This document shows, one piece after another, positions 1 to 13,562 of a DNA stretch of 64,000 nucleotides; position 1 is the first letter of the stretch; each line of letters begins with the position of its first letter. This DNA comes from Purpureocillium takamizusanense (taxonomy: Eukaryota > Ascomycota > Sordariomycetes > Hypocreales > Ophiocordycipitaceae): the NCBI RefSeq assembly GCF_022605165.1, contig NC_063068.1:1364001-1428000 (forward strand). Reading direction: 5' to 3'. The notes beneath the pieces are model-generated. The model was given only the letters and a program-made list of their open reading frames with translations. It was not told the origin of the DNA and did no database searches. Made by a program: the position numbers and the translations under genes.

Positions 1-17
1 GCGGCAAGGAGGGGAAG

Positions 18-62
18 GAGGACGAGGACGAGGACGAGGAGGAGGTGGTGGTGGTGGTGGTG
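18..62. repeat. GAGGAC then GGT short tandem repeat
   Basis: A (GACGAG)n stretch runs directly into a (GGT)n stretch. In one frame it would encode an acidic run, but no longer coding context is visible at the window edge. Confidence 0.85.
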
Positions 63-3000
63 ATGCGGGGAGGATGTAAGTTACTACGAGGATTACAAGG
101 GGTGGAGGGTGATGTCGAGTACGCCAGGTTGATGGTAGACGACGTCAGGAAACGAAACGAAGGAAGGAGCGACGTGACGAACAGCACCGCGGGCGGAAGG
201 AAGTGCACGCGGGCGGAGAGGGTGGCACAAAGAGGCAGGAGCGTTCAAAGACGGACCCGGGTTGTGTGGCTGCCCTGCCCTTCTTTCCTTCGTTCTGGCG
301 CTACCTGACCGACCCGGGCCGCTGGATCAAGGAAGGCGCTAAAGAGCGTCAGATGCCACGCGAGAACCAACGACCTTGCTCCTGGGCAGGCACCGGACAT
401 ATGGGCGACTTGCAACTTCCGTTTGTAATTGCTGAGGCAAGGGGACTTTGGTATTTCCAAGTACGCACAAGGTTACTAATAAGTACCTCTGTCCAGTCTC
501 GCCATGCGAACCGTTGGCAGCAGCCACACGAACTGCTCCGTCCACGGGCGCTCGTGTGCGCTGAGTCAGTCAGTCGCTGCCCTGGAGGATGGCTGGCTGG
601 CACCGCCCCTCACTTAGAGCACTTTGCCTGCCTCTGTCGGCGTTTCCTCACATCCTCTTTACATCACTTTTAACCAAGAACTGATTTCAAGGTTCATTGC
701 ACAAAGACGACGCGGCCTCCCCCTCTCCCATCATCGATCGACCTAGCCCCTCTCCTTCTACACATGCGTCGGATTGAAGACGCCGAGGGCGGCGCCGTCG
801 AGGTTGCCACTGCGACGAGGCACAAGCCGGCGAGATGGTGTGCGACGTGCATCGCGAACTGCTTAGCGCCGGCGGCGGCGTGTTGATGGAGGAATGGAAC
901 CTGGCCAACGCCCGCCGCCGTCAACACCACCAGACGGCGCTGCAACCACCACTCTTTTCGCCAGATGATCACGAGCTACCACCGTTGATCATTGGGGTGT
1001 TAACCCCTCGCTGCCCCTGCCGTTCCTCGGCCCCGTGCTTAACAGATATCGCAGACATGGAAAGATGCTCACACCCTCTGCGCCCCGCCCGTCGTCCGCG
1101 TCCGCCCGCGTCTTCCCGCATCCTATCCCGAGCCCGTCAACGTGCCGTCTGCGTACGCTCTGCATCCCGCCTGCATCTCGTCTGCCGTCCCTGCATGCCT
1201 GCCCGGGTGCATTGCATGGTGCATGAAGCAGATAGGCCGTGGCTTCCTTGCCATGCTCTTGACAGCGGCCGAATGCTGATGCCGGCCATGGTGCATGCAT
1301 GTACCTGTATGTGGCGCATCTGTGCCACTTTGAGGCATCCTCGTGGTCGTTCAAGTCTTTTATGTCTTAGAACGGATTGCTAAGGTTGTGACCCCGATGA
1401 TGCCTCGGGTGGTGCTCTTGGCTTCAACACCAATGCGATTCTGCCTGTGATGTTGCCTATGATGTGAAATGATGCTGATATCGCCCAGCCCTTTGATACA
1501 GTACCAAATCGGAGCTCGCAACCCGGAATCCTGCGGCTGCAATGCATGCCGTGAAGGCCTATGCCGGTACGGTCGCAGGTGGCATGACATATGCGATGCT
1601 ATCCAAGCGAGACATTCGTTCATACATCACATAATTACCGAGGCAAGAACGCTGTGTGCCATGCACATGCAGCAGACTACCAGTGAGGAACTGCTTGGCA
1701 CGCACCTCTTGCGACCGTGCAAGCCCGGAATCGGGTCTGCGTTTGCCAGCTTGCTGATGCACCTATCTGTGCTAGGATTTAAATTAGCCGTTTGTCTGCT
1801 TCTTGTCCACTTGCGCATCGCACAAATGAGACCAGGGAAGTTGGAAAATGAATTAGTTTCCTGACCAATGACTGGTATCGTGGGCCGGAAGCCTGTCTCT
1901 ACTCTCATCATCACAGCATTTGAACGCGAATGATGAAGGGTTAGCCAGCAAAGCCCCTTTTTACCATGTCCTAGGCATATCCTGGAGGAGAATGACTGCC
2001 GTGTCTGTCAGTTCACAAGGACGCCTGCTAAACTCTTTAGCCGAGTAGTTATGCTGGGACTTTCGAGAAAGATCGCCGCGCACAGTGGCTCGCATGTCTT
2101 GCAATATGCAAGGTCAACAAACGTTTGAATTGTTGGGAGTTGGGATTCATCCCAACAAAAGCTACATGCGACCTCGTCGTAAATCAATTTGAGCATCGCT
2201 ATGATATTCAATTCACAGGATGTCCCAGGGACCGGTTATTGAGGTTTACCAGTCTCAGTGAAAAAATGGTTCGCGCAGCAGAACTGCGGTTCCATGCCCT
2301 TCATTCGGACCTTTACTTCAGACAGCCCTCGACTGACGAACACTATAGCTATCCCCTTGTACCATACAACCTGCTCAAGATTCAAGAAGGTCCGTGGTGG
2401 GGGTGTCACCAACAATCTTGCATAGAGTGCCAAGAGGCTTACTTTCCGGCGAATGCAATGAAACTCCGGCAGCTTCTGAGCCTGATGAGCACATCCCCGC
2501 ACACAAAGGAACTCTAACTTTGTAGGAGGTCGGGTCGTAGGTACCCCTGGCTGCTCGGCGGTACACTGCGTCGTCATCGTACTGTTGGAGGAAGAACCGG
2601 GGCTCATATTGTGAACACGAATTTCAGTACGAGTACGACCCAACGCCAACGTCCTGAGGAATGATGCAGCCATGAAGTCATGTCACGTCTGCATGTACTT
2701 GGGACACGCCAAGGACGCTAAGCATAGACACCTGGATTACACTGCAATGCCTCGATGCACATATAGGCAAGCATCGAAACGGATAGAGGATCCGACTCGG
2801 GGGGCTCATCTGATGCCCGTGCTCTATGACGTGCTCGTGTGTCAACAGGCATCGAGCCAGGCCAACCGAGCACATTGTTCCATGGTGACAGATAGGTCGT
2901 TCATACGGTTAACGAGATGAACCCGGATAAGCCCCTTCCGCCGAGGCGAGTGCGTCGCGGACGACCCCGGTTTGCACGGGAGATCCTCTCCTCTTCATGC

Positions 3001-5417
3001 GCCGCGCGAGCAAGGATGTACTCATCTCTTAAAGCCACGCCCTGTTGCTCTCCTGCTGCAGTGAGCTTTTCGTACCGTACCCCAGTTCGTCTCAACCAGA
3101 GACAATAGGGCACAAGCAAGGGGGGGCACGGACGAGGCGGTGAGAGATAGATTACGTTTTGGTGAACAAAACACGATCACCAGACGCCCCCGTCTAATCG
3201 AGATGTGGGAGGCTAGGGAACCAGATCTTGGAGAAAGAGATCCTCGGCAACTTTACAGCCCGTTGTCTAGACCGCCAGAAAAGGGTACAGGCCAGACTTG
3301 GGACGTCTCAGTAACATGTCGTGGAAAAGGGGGTCCGGCACATGCAAATGCCCGGCCCGGATCTGCAACTGGGGAAGGTCAGGATGACGAGGAGTGGTGT
3401 CTCTCTTTTTCCCTTTCTGCTTCACGATATGACGGGACGGCTGACGCGCTTTACAGTGACGCCCCTGTCTGGTTTTTGTTTGCCACCGGGAGAATATGCT
3501 CTGATTGAAGCCGGAGGGGAGGGGAGCGGAGTGGTGGTGAAGATGATGATGAAGCATTGCATGCACATCATGCAGTTCCGGCCCGGGGTGGTCCGTCGTG
3601 AGAACGTAGTACTGCTTCGTACTTGGTACGTACAGCACTGTACAATACCATGCGCGCGCGGTGGTGCGCAAAAAGGGCCAGGTGGAGCGCATCATCAATA
3701 CAGAGAGCCTCCTTCCGCTCGATTGGGGAACAGGTTTCAACGCTGAGACTGACGTCCAAGGCTGGTGAAACGACGAGGCTGAAAGGGGGAGGAACACGAT
3801 CGCATACAGCGCAAGGCATTGACATGGGCGCAAGGTGAAACGCCCCCCGTTCGGATCGTGGCACGTCTGGCACCTGTCTTGTCACACCCGACTCATTGAC
3901 GATGGGGTTTAGTATTTTTTTTTTCCTTTTGTTTCTGCGTTTCAAAATTCGTCACCCCGTTTGGGATTTTTTTTTCCTTTTCTTCTTTTGCTTCCTTCAG
4001 ACCCCTTTCTTCGGGGGAGGCCGGGGCAGGCAGGGAGGGGCCGGGGACAAAGAAGCTTGCTTCCGTGGTAACTCAAACCGTGTCGCTCGGGTTGTTGCTA
4101 CCCCGTGTTTGTCGTTGGGTCAAGATCAGACACCACCATCACCACTACCACCACCAACCTCATCAGCCAAACTCGCCTCAGTAATGTCCGCCTTCGCCCG
4201 CCGCTGTGCCGCCTCCGGGGGCCCGAAACCCTTTCTGCCGCGAAGCTAGACAACAAGGTCAAAGGCTAAGACAGCGCGTTTGGGAAGAACCTTTTTTTTT
4301 TCTCTTCAGATTTTTTTTTGTTTGGATCGCGCGGGGAAGGGGGGAGCCGGAACCAGAGGCTCCGAGGCGTAGCGACGGCAATGCGTGGTCGTTACCTGTA
4401 GTTAGTCGGCCATGTCGTGCTTTGGCGGACGTATCCGGGCTGACGATCCGGGTGGAAGACGGACGCGAAAGGGCGTGCATGTATCGCCCGTGTTTCTCGC
4501 CCAGTCGGTGCGGTCGAGACCGCAACAACGAATGCTCTAGTCCCCCGTGTAGATGGCATTATTTGCGCATGGTCTGGGATGGTGAATGTCACCAGGGAGA
4601 CGCGAATGGGTTTGAAGTCCCAGCACGTGGCCGGCAGATGCACGTAGCGTCGCGCATCGACGCATAGCGGCGAGCATCATTCTGGGTAACTCTTACTAGG
4701 TAGTGCTAGGCGTACAGTAGTGACTCAGTAGTAAGTCAGTACCTTAGTAGCCTCGTTGCTAGATTGGGCTTTGCCTGGAGCGTCGAGTTACTAGTTATTT
4801 ACTCCGGCGCCAAAAGGTTGAATGAATCTACGTATAGGGCTTGCACTGCACTGCAGCGAATTGCAGAGAGGCTGGCTACCTCACGCACCGGAGATTTGCA
4901 CGGAGCCCGGGCGGGGTGATGTGATGATGGGACGGGGCCCGCCGCCCGAGGCAGAGAGAGCTGTCAAGTCAAGTCACGGGCTTAGAAATCGAACGGACGC
5001 GCCGGATCAGCCGTCAGACTCGCTGGCTGGCGACGTGCGTGGCGCGCGGCGGCCCTGCTGGGGCGGCCGGCTCCGGCGACCGGCAGCGCCCAACCCAAAC
5101 CAAGCAAGCCCTCAAGCCCGCTTTTGGCTGGCTGGCTTGCTTGTCCTGTCCATCTGAGATGAGCCCCCCCCTCCTCTCCCTTATTAGTCGAGGGGAGGGG
5201 GGGCGTGCCGATACCGTAGCAACAATAAATCCACCCAAAAAAAACAACAGGAAGAAAAGGAAGCCAAGTAGTAGTTAGAGCCAAGATGGAAAGATGAAGA
5301 GATGGGCGGACACAAGAAAGAGCGGCCGGCGGCTCCACGATATGTCACTGGCGTCTCGGTCAACCTAAAAAAACCCCGGTAGCGCGAGAAGCGCGCGCCG
5401 CCCGCTCGCCCGCGCCA

Positions 5418-5454
5418 CCCCTCCTCCTCCTCCCCCTCCCCCTCCCCCTCCCCA
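5418..5454. repeat. CCT / CCCCCT pyrimidine microsatellite
   Basis: Four CCT-type units pass into three CCCCCT units, a one-strand pyrimidine tract. The complementary strand is a G-rich purine run able in principle to form a quadruplex or triplex. Confidence 0.85.
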
Positions 5455-5631
5455 TAGAAACGTGTGACATTGTGTCAAAGTCGAATAGGTAGGCAGGTAA
5501 TGTGTGCTGCTGGGATCCAGCGGCTAGCTCCCGCACGTCAGCAGGCTTACGTGGGTTCGTCACCCCTATAACCGGAGACGGGTGCTCGTATTGTTGCTGC
5601 AACGTTCCTGAGACGATGCGTCGCTCGGGCA

Positions 5632-5690
5632 CGCCCGCCCGCCCGCCCGCTGGTGGGTTATGGAACGAGGCCACGACGACGACGACGACG
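5632..5690. repeat. CGCC tetranucleotide and ACG trinucleotide repeats
   Basis: CGCC units occupy about 5632-5650, and six consecutive ACG units lie at 5673-5690, separated by about 20 bases of ordinary sequence. Confidence 0.8.
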
Positions 5691-5816
5691 GGCAAAGTCG
5701 CAGAATGGCCCATTTCTTCTATAGACAAGGGTTATCCAGGCTATCAGCGATACGAGCACTACGTACGTACTTCATATGCTGGAGTAGGAAAGAACAAGGA
5801 AGTAGGAAAAGGAGGA

Positions 5817-5831
5817 GGGGGGGGGGGGGGG
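5817..5831. repeat. 15-base G homopolymer
   Basis: An uninterrupted run of 15 G. Its exact length is the kind of feature most prone to assembly error. Confidence 0.85.
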
Positions 5832-5950
5832 AATCGTCATGCTGGACGCTTGGTGTTGCACAAACGCGGAAGCTCCGCCGTGCGCATCACGGAGCACGCG
5901 GGCGTGCCGGTACCGAGTCGCGCTTCCGCCGGCGCCGCTGCCGCGGAGTC

Positions 5951-5985
5951 GCTGGCTGGCTGGCTGGCTGGCTGGCCGGCCGGCC
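5951..5985. repeat. GCTG tetranucleotide repeat with GGCC tail
   Basis: About six GCTG units are followed by alternating GGCC units. The GGCC part is self-complementary. Confidence 0.85.
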
Positions 5986-7393
5986 ACCCGCCCCCCGTTG
6001 CCGTCCTGTCTCCTGTCAGTACCGACCTTATTTCCCCTAGTAGTGCTCGACGATCGCACGGATATAACGACCGCCTGAATGGTGGTGGTGGGTAGGTAGG
6101 TAGGGTGAATCGTACCCGCCGCTAACCAGACTTCTGGAAAATGTCCGTGACTCCACCGGCGCCTATTGCGTTGCGCGTCTCCGTGACCGAGTCGGCAAGC
6201 AACCCGCGGGCGAGTCGTTGATCAATTGCGATGGCCCAAAATCAACCCAAAAAAAAAGGGAAAGAGAAAAAAAACAACAACAGAGACAAACATGGGTTTG
6301 TGAAAAGACACGCCCCCCCTGCCGTCTTGATTCGAGTCGATCCACCGATCAGTTCCATTCCGAGATCCACCACTGCCGCAAGGCTGCCCATGCCCAGGTG
6401 GCATTTCCTCGTTGAGAGGAGGCCAGCGCTTCCCCACACAATCCAAATTCTGCAGCAGGCAGAGCGGCGGCGGCGGCAGTGTCCGTTCGCCGACCACGGG
6501 ACGCCGGCCGGCCGGACAGGCTCTGTCCTCAGCCGGGGGAGGGAGGGGAGGGTCGCCAGCTGTTGTCGCCGCCGACGACGACGCGTGCCCTGAGCTAGGC
6601 TGCATTCGATGCAGTTGTCCGTGCCCGTCATGAGAGAGGTGCGCGACTGCTATCATAGCACCAATCTATAGTACCCTCGTAGCATTTTTTTTTAAACCCC
6701 TTCCGGATGAGGGGCGGAGGGCGCAGCTTTGATGTCAGGGTGCCGGCTGTTATAGCAGGGTCCCCTTATATGATGCGCAGAGGTGGTACATGACTGTGCC
6801 TAGTAGGTTAGTAGTAGCGGCGGGGGCCTTGCTTGGGACTGGTAGTAGTAGTAGCATGACGGATGGAGACGAGTTGCCAGCGCCAGAAGAACCCCGGTTC
6901 ATAGTACCGTTCGTCGTGCCTTGGCCCAAGAGGCTTGATGTGTTGGGCCCTCGTAATTTCGTTGGTCTTGTCAAAGCCTGTGCCTATAGCGCCAGAACTC
7001 GACGTGACCAGACAGATTCGAATTGGTGCCGTGTTGTTAGATAGGTAGGTGCCTCGTGCCTGCCTGCCTGCCTGTGCAACCCGAACCCTTGCCTATACTA
7101 CTACCTAGGCAAGGTAGCATGCATGACCCTTGAGGCGCGCCTCACACGCGGCGCCGCACATGGCGCGTGGCAGGCGGCTGCTGACTTCGCTACGTGCTAG
7201 GTTACGTATTTCAGGGTCTAGCCTGGACGGGGTGGGTGCAGGGGCTGGCTGGCTCGTCGCCATGTGCGCGCGAAGCATCATCGGGGGGGGGGGGTCCCAG
7301 CCAGGCACGGAAATCAGTCGATGCCGCCGCCATCACTGGCAGCGCTCGCTCGCTCGGGAGCGACTCGGCAAAACAGCTCCAAGCTCTAACGTT

Positions 7394-7432
7394 GCGGCGG
7401 CGGCGGCGGTAGCAGCAGCAGCAGTAGCAGCA
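7394..7432. repeat. CGG then AGC trinucleotide repeats
   Basis: (CGG)n is directly followed by (AGC)n with one AGT interruption. No reading frame across it extends into a recognisable protein. Confidence 0.8.
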
Positions 7433-7616
7433 AGATCGCCAGATCGAGGAGAGAAGAAAAAAAGGCTCGCTCGGCTAAATGCTTCAAAGTGCCACGGGGT
7501 CGGTCGCTGGTAGAAGCGGTAGCTAGCACCTCCACTAGGTACTAATTGTGGTGCGTGCTCCAGCAGCTTTGTACGTACCTGTAGTGGGCGGCAAGGACGC
7601 TGGTTATTGTGCGAAG

Positions 7617-7637
7617 TACCTTACCTTACCTTACCTT
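7617..7637. repeat. TACCT pentanucleotide repeat
   Basis: Four tandem TACCT units. The same TACC/GGTA theme recurs in scattered form elsewhere in the gene-poor part of the window. Confidence 0.8.
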
Positions 7638-10540
7638 GGCCTGGCTGGACCTGGCAAGCCTGCACCAAGGTACTAAGGTGGCACCACTTATTATCCTCCA
7701 AAAAGCCGGGCAGCCACCGACCAGTGCGGTGACTCGCATCTCCAGTGACCCCCATCTTGTCCCAGCCGTCTGGGTTGGTTGACGATCGCCCGCCCGCCCG
7801 CCGTGCGTGCCCCTCTCCACCCATCATCCAGGCGCCCCCCCCCCTCCTCTCCCAGTTTCCGCCCCGCTCCGCCGCAAATCTGGGTTCCTCCTTTTGGCTC
7901 CTCCTCCGCGCCTCGCCCTTCCTCCCTTACTCTCTCTGACTGTAACAATGGACCCAGTGCTGCGGGCTCTGTCTCTCTCACCTTCTTGCCAAAGAGGGAT
8001 GCTCAAGCCGTTGCAATCCCAGAACCCCCCCCCCTTCCCGCCTGAGTATGTAGTAGCAGCAGCACCCCCTTTGCAGTTTAATGCTCAGCTGCATGCAGCT
8101 TTTACATTTTACATAGGCACAGACGCTGGTGAGAGAGGGCGGTGAAGGGAGCTTCCCCCGGCATACTCTCGTGCATACTACAGTGATGGATGCTCACCCC
8201 AACCAACCAATCCGGACAACCCGGCGCTCCCCGCGTGCTGTTAGGGACCGAAGGAGAAACGACACGACCCCTCCCTCCCCGCCTTGCCTTGCTCCTCTGG
8301 CCGCGGCTGGCGCGCGTCAGAGCGAAGCAGCAGGTTCTGTAGGTGCAGCAGAGGTGTTTGCGGCTGCCCCCCTGTGGCTTTCGTCATTGTAAGGTAGTAC
8401 CACCCAGGCTCGCTTCCCCGTATGTATGTGTGTGGCGTCCCTGACTCGACAAGCGAGCCCGGCCCGGGAGGTTCGGGGTCCCCCCCTGTGGCGTGCACCA
8501 GCCATCAGTGTGTGTTTGGATGCTCTTTTTTTTTTGCTCGAGTCTCGAGGTCGACGTGACTCGACACACACGCGCTCTCTCTCCCTCTCTGTCTGTCTCC
8601 GCTGTCGAATTGATTCACCCGGGGGGCCAGCACCCACCTACCCGCCTTCTTTCTGCCCACAGTGGGCTTCGGTGCTGGTCGCGGCCGGTCGGGCCCCCTT
8701 ATTATTTTGCCGTGACTAACTTTATTAGTACCTTTTGCAGGCTCCGTCTGCCCGTTCGGCTCCGAGTCGTTGTCGCCGTCGTCGTCGCCCAGCACAGAAT
8801 GGCTGCTGCTGTTGATGAATCGCGCCCCGCGCGAACGCCCAAGGCGGACGATGCTCCGAGCGTGCGCATTGGCTGCCGTTCATGGCTAGTATACTAGTAG
8901 ATGGGCCACAATGGCGGAACGGAAGCGCGATGACATGCTCTCTCGCTCGCCTCCTCACAAAACTCCGAGTCACCGTTTCGTCGCCGTCGTCGCCGTCGTC
9001 GTGATGGTTAGCTTCGCTCGGGCTTCGTCATTTCTTTGCCGCTCATCTCACTCTCCTGCTCACGCTGTCGGTGGTGGCTGTGCATGCAAGCTCAGCCCTT
9101 GCTTGTTGGTGTCCCCGTGGTGGAAGCCAAAGTGGCATGATGGACGACAGGCTTGGCTTGACGTAGTATCGTCATCTTACCCCAGGTGCGTGCTTACTGG
9201 TACTGCAGCGATTCCACAGCATCGTCAGTTGCCGACCCTGAATTTGTCTGCTGCTAGTCTGCGTCTGTGTCGACGGTCGCTCGACGATCAATATGATATT
9301 AATGGACCTACACGCCCCCCCCCCCCCCTTCATCTGGTTGTATAGTGCAGTAGGAATAGTAGAGCACAGTCAGCCGCCACCAGCTGTCCTGATCGCCTGG
9401 CATGCCGCACCTGCTAGCACTGTTGTTGGCGGTGACAGTGGTGGTGGTGGTGCACCACATCGACACCCGAAAGCCAATTCCACGAACCAATGCCCCCCCG
9501 CGGGCGACACGTGCTGCTTTCCAATTCCAAACCGTGGCGTGCGTCGCAGGCGGCGCGCCGGTTCATGCGCGTAAGACGGCTTTTCGCGGGGAAGAAGAGG
9601 AGAGAGCCCCAACAAGAAAGACCCCATGCTCCCGACATTCTCCCCGCCGTCGCCGTCACCGCCCCCTTCGCAGTCATGGAAGACCATCAGATATATGCCC
9701 CCCCCCCCCATCAAGAAAGCCCAGCCAGTTTGTCCACACCAACCCGTGTCTGTCGCGCCGCCGCGCCTCGGTACCGAGTTGGCAAAGGCTAACTGCGCAC
9801 GGCGGCGGCACGGGCGAACGGGCGGGCGGGCCCCCTTGTTGTTGTCGGCAAACCGCATCAACGCAGGGGGACGAGGAGGAGGAAGAGGAGCGAGGGAGCG
9901 CCGCCCCCAACCTTCGGGGAGGCGGATCAACGACCAGCATCCCGAAAAAAAAAACCCCACGGGATCACCGTCACTCCCCCCCCCCTTCCCTTCCCTGCCA
10001 GGCGGGCGCGTGGGATTTGAGGCCCGCCGCCTTGGCGCTGGCGCCAGTGCCAGTTGGTTGGGCTGGGGGACGAGGAGTGGGCAGGGGGAGAAGATGATGT
10101 GCGCGAGCGCGGGCGGCTTCCAGTCGCTGTGTGTGTGAGTGCCGGGGGTAAGGCAGGGGGGACGGACGGGGAGGGGCCACAAGTTATCAACCAACAAGGA
10201 ACAGACTCTGGTACCTAGAATCGTCAATCCAGAACAACACCACTAGTACGGAGTACCACCACCAGGGTTGTTGTTCTGTTTTGTTATGTTGGTCGTTTTG
10301 CTGGTCGTTTTGCGTGCAACCAACATCACATCACCACCACCTTGCTGCTGCTGCTGATGCGAGACAATACGGGTGTCGTGCTCTGTTGCGCCATCTTATC
10401 TTGCGCGACAACGCAGATCCCCGACTGCCGAAGTCGACGTCGACGACGGCCCTTGTCGGGGCGAATGCGCAACCGCATCCCCTGGCCCGAACCCGAACAA
10501 GAAGCCGCCCACCCACCTCCCTGGTCCCGCCCCATTATCT

Positions 10541-10575
10541 CACACACAGACATACACACAGACACAGATAGACAC
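10541..10575. repeat. Imperfect CA repeat
   Basis: A CA/GACA-rich stretch with T interruptions. It is followed by a purine-rich GAGA/AAAA region. Confidence 0.75.
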
Positions 10576-10677
10576 ATGGAAAGAGAGAGAGAAGAAAAAA
10601 AAATTAATTAAAGAATTTATCATCAGCGTCGTAGCCGCTAGGGAGGGAAGGGAGGCAGGCACAAGGCGAAGCCCGCA

Positions 10678-10696
10678 CAGCTCAGCTCAGCTCAGC
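10678..10696. repeat. CAGCT pentanucleotide repeat
   Basis: Three to four tandem CAGCT units; the repeat core AGCT is self-complementary. Confidence 0.75.
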
Positions 10697-11160
10697 ACGA
10701 GCCCCCCCCCCTTTCTCTCTCCCCCTTCTCCCTTCTGCTGCCGTTGCACAGCAGCCGCACATTTTATATATGGACATGCGTACAGTACCATACGAAAATT
10801 CCATGTCGATGCACCATCAATGCGACACAAAACTCGAACGCGGTGTGAAGAGAAAAGAAAAGAGTGATGCGAAAATCTGGTCAGTGCATATATACCGAGG
10901 TAAGCGCGTCAAATATCCATTTTCGTGCTGCCTGGCCGCCCCTCCCCCCCCCCGGTTGGCCTTTTTTGGCCGACTTACACTGATGGATGATAGAGAGCGT
11001 CGCATCGTCGCAGTCACGCACGCGCCCATGAGGCTGATGGAACCCCCCCGGGGCGGAGACTTGACATCGGTACCCCAGACGTGTCTCAGTCCCAAACATG
11101 CCCCCCGGGCAAAACGCCCGCCCGCCTCTTTGAGAGAATAAGAGAGAGAAAGAAAGCCTT

Positions 11161-11183
11161 GTGCGTGTGTGTGTGTGTCTGTG
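11161..11183. repeat. GT dinucleotide repeat
   Basis: A (GT)n tract of about 20 bases with two interruptions. Confidence 0.8.
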
Positions 11184-12526
11184 AGTTACCACAAGGCAAA
11201 TCTAACTAACTAACAAAAGTTGCTACTATTCCTGTACATACAAGACACCTGCAACATCCTTGCGCAGCACATGCTTTCTCTTCTTGCCTTCTCTGCCCGC
11301 ACCCTCCACACTCACCACAAACATACACACACACACTCAAGCAAAGAATTAAAAAAAAGAAACGCCAGCAAAGAAAAGACGGCAATGCTTGCGTGCAAGA
11401 GTGATGATGATTTCTGGGGGGGCCGCGGTTGCAACCCACGCAAGCACGCGCGCACGCACGCACTCGCCGGTGACGAAGAACATGGCCCCCGGGGAAAGAC
11501 AAAAGTTAAAGGGCCCATCCCTGCCCTGTGCATCTGCCGACATTCCGTCGACGCAGCCGCACGCACGCGCGCGCACGCGCACAGGGCTCCCTCGGGCCCA
11601 TCATTCATTCATTTCGTGGGTTGTTTACTACCTGTTCGTTCCTACTATACGTGCTGCTGCTGCTTCCCTACCAGACACCAAAAAGGCATGGATGCTACTA
11701 CCAACTAATACTAGGTACCAACTACTGCTACCGCTACTACAGTACAGTAGCACTCCGTCTGGGCGGCCAAGCTTGTAATATGGATACTCCAACAGGCATG
11801 CAGTAGCAGGTACGTAGTCACCTAGTCGTAGCTCATGACTCGGACCCCACCATGCCCACCTCTAGGCGACCCAAGCAAGCCCAGAAAACGAGTCACCGTG
11901 CCACCCATGCTCCCCCACGACCGCGTACGTACCTACCTTGGCCTGAATCCTCTGTCTTCCTTCAACTGCCGCGAGCAACGGCCGACCCTTGCTTGACGCG
12001 AGCACTCCGCGGCCTGTCCGCTGCCCCGGCTGTCCTCTCGTCAGTGCCGCGCCGCTCTTGCTCTTGACCCACGCATTTCGCCGCACATGTGCCATTTGCC
12101 CCCTCCCGCGTTCACGAGTCAGCGGTCAGAGCCATCACCGTCGCCATTATTAGAACCCAACTCGTGCGGAGCGACGTTACTGTACTATTGGTGGTATACT
12201 GTTTCCCGGAGGCCGCCTGTTCCTCTTCTCTCGTACCTAAACGCCTTGCAAATGCGCAACACAATCATCTAGACTGCCCAAGTGTACTCCCAAGCCCATC
12301 TCCAACGCTTTTTTGCATGCCCCCTTGCTTGCCCCGAGCCCGCACCGCGAACGTGTAATGGCAGAAAGTACGGGGGACCAGAGCCCATAGGCACGTACAA
12401 GAAGTGAAGAACATCAACCTTGGCCTGGGGCCCTTCGCCTGGCCAGTGTCGACGTGCCGAACCCTCAATGCACACCCGGCGCATTGGCACCCTGTGTTCC
12501 GCAGCCCCAGGATCCGCTTTCCCACA

Positions 12527-13562
12527 CTAGGCGGCATTCGGAGGCCTTGTCGTGCCGACTTCGAAACTGTGGCAGCCCTTCTCATGCCGCTTCATGTTGC
12601 TGCGAACACTAAACGCTTTGCCGCACCCTGTGTGCGGGCACTTAAAAGGCTTTTCTCCTGTATGGGAATGACTGTGGATGCGGAGACTGCTCGGTCGGCT
12701 GAAGGCCTTGTTGCAGGTTTGGCAAATATACCGGTCCTGGCTCTGGGGATACGGAACACCGTGTGACGGCGTAAGATAATGATGATGCTGCCATGGGCTC
12801 GCCCCCGACGATGGCGCCAGCACAACCGGAACGGATAAGGGTGGAAAGCTCTGCGGCAAGGTTTGTTGATAGTAGAGATTTGAGATCTGCGGGTGGCATG
12901 ACGCTGCGCTCTGTAGGGTGCTCGTGTAATAGCCGCTGCCCAGTTGCGCCTGTTGCGGAAAAGGGCTCGCCGAGTAGGATTGCCGAGGAGGCGCAGGACA
13001 AGAAACCTGCAGTGCCGGCCGTGCCGTCCTGCTAGCCGCTGCCTGCTGTCGTCGAAAGTCGTTGTCGAGCGGGGGCGTTGTTTCATAGTACCGCCCAGAG
13101 GCGGTGATGCTGGGGAACTGGTTCACCGCCTTGATCGACGGAGAGTTGTAGCTGTCAAATGCCGAATCTGCCCCCATCGGTGGCGTCGGAGGCATTCCCC
13201 GCTGGGAGGATGGCTTTGCATAACTCGACGCTGGGCGGCCGTCGTATAACGAATCCTGCCTGCCATGCTGCGAGGACGAGGCCGCAGCTGTCGCGGGACT
13301 CGTGTCAACACCAAGTGAGCCCGGGGCGCATATCGTGGAAGAAATCCTTACCTTCAAACCGTGATGAATCTGACTGAGACGTAGGTGATGCTTCGCTGGT
13401 AGGCGATCCTACATCTGCCAAGCCAAGGAGCTTGGATATGGACGGCAAGGAACAGCGTGAGTCCTCCATGGGGGGCGATGGCGGAGGCTGCGGCATTCGA
13501 GAATGGCGGTAGTGGCCACTATGCGGCACTGCGTACTGGGAAGATGCCAATGGCGCGGCCAT
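12527..13562 (-). CDS. mtfA: C2H2 zinc-finger transcription factor, MtfA-like
   Basis: Two exons, 13562-13352 and 13287-12527, give 323 aa. The 64-nt intron (GTAAGG...GACAG) splits an Ala codon. The ATG at 13562 is preceded by an in-frame TAA, so it is the first start unless an unseen upstream exon exists. Near the N-terminus (residues about 35-47) is the motif [14 protein letters not shown], followed by a Ser/Pro/Gln-rich low-complexity middle. Two C2H2 fingers sit near the C-terminus, at about residues 257-279 and 285-310. The N-terminal motif, the WQHHHY stretch before the fingers and the finger linker HTGEKPFKC match the Aspergillus MtfA family, nuclear regulators of secondary metabolism, development and virulence traits. 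Membership is inferred from memory of the family. The gene has no neighbour within 9 kb on either side. An Egr-like C2H2 factor of another subfamily is the main alternative. Confidence 0.83.

Larger units (their letters stand above)
1..12526. other. Gene-free GC-rich low-complexity tract
   Basis: No supportable gene was found in this 12.5 kb. The many open frames overlap on both strands and translate to Pro/Arg/Ala/Gly-rich strings with no recognisable domain, no family-like alternation of hydrophobic residues and no convincing exon joins. This is what GC-rich, low-complexity DNA produces by chance. The tract is full of short tandem repeats and C or G homopolymers, most densely from 5.4 to 11.5 kb. 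It lies on the 3' side of the minus-strand mtfA-like gene that ends at 12527. It could hold long non-coding transcripts or untranslated exons, but nothing in the sequence proves this. Confidence 0.6.

Noticed and set aside
9370..10227. A 285-codon minus-strand frame overlapping a 231-codon plus-strand frame
   Set aside because: Both are products of GC-rich low-complexity DNA. They mirror each other, contain homopolymer-derived Gly/Pro runs and show no domain.
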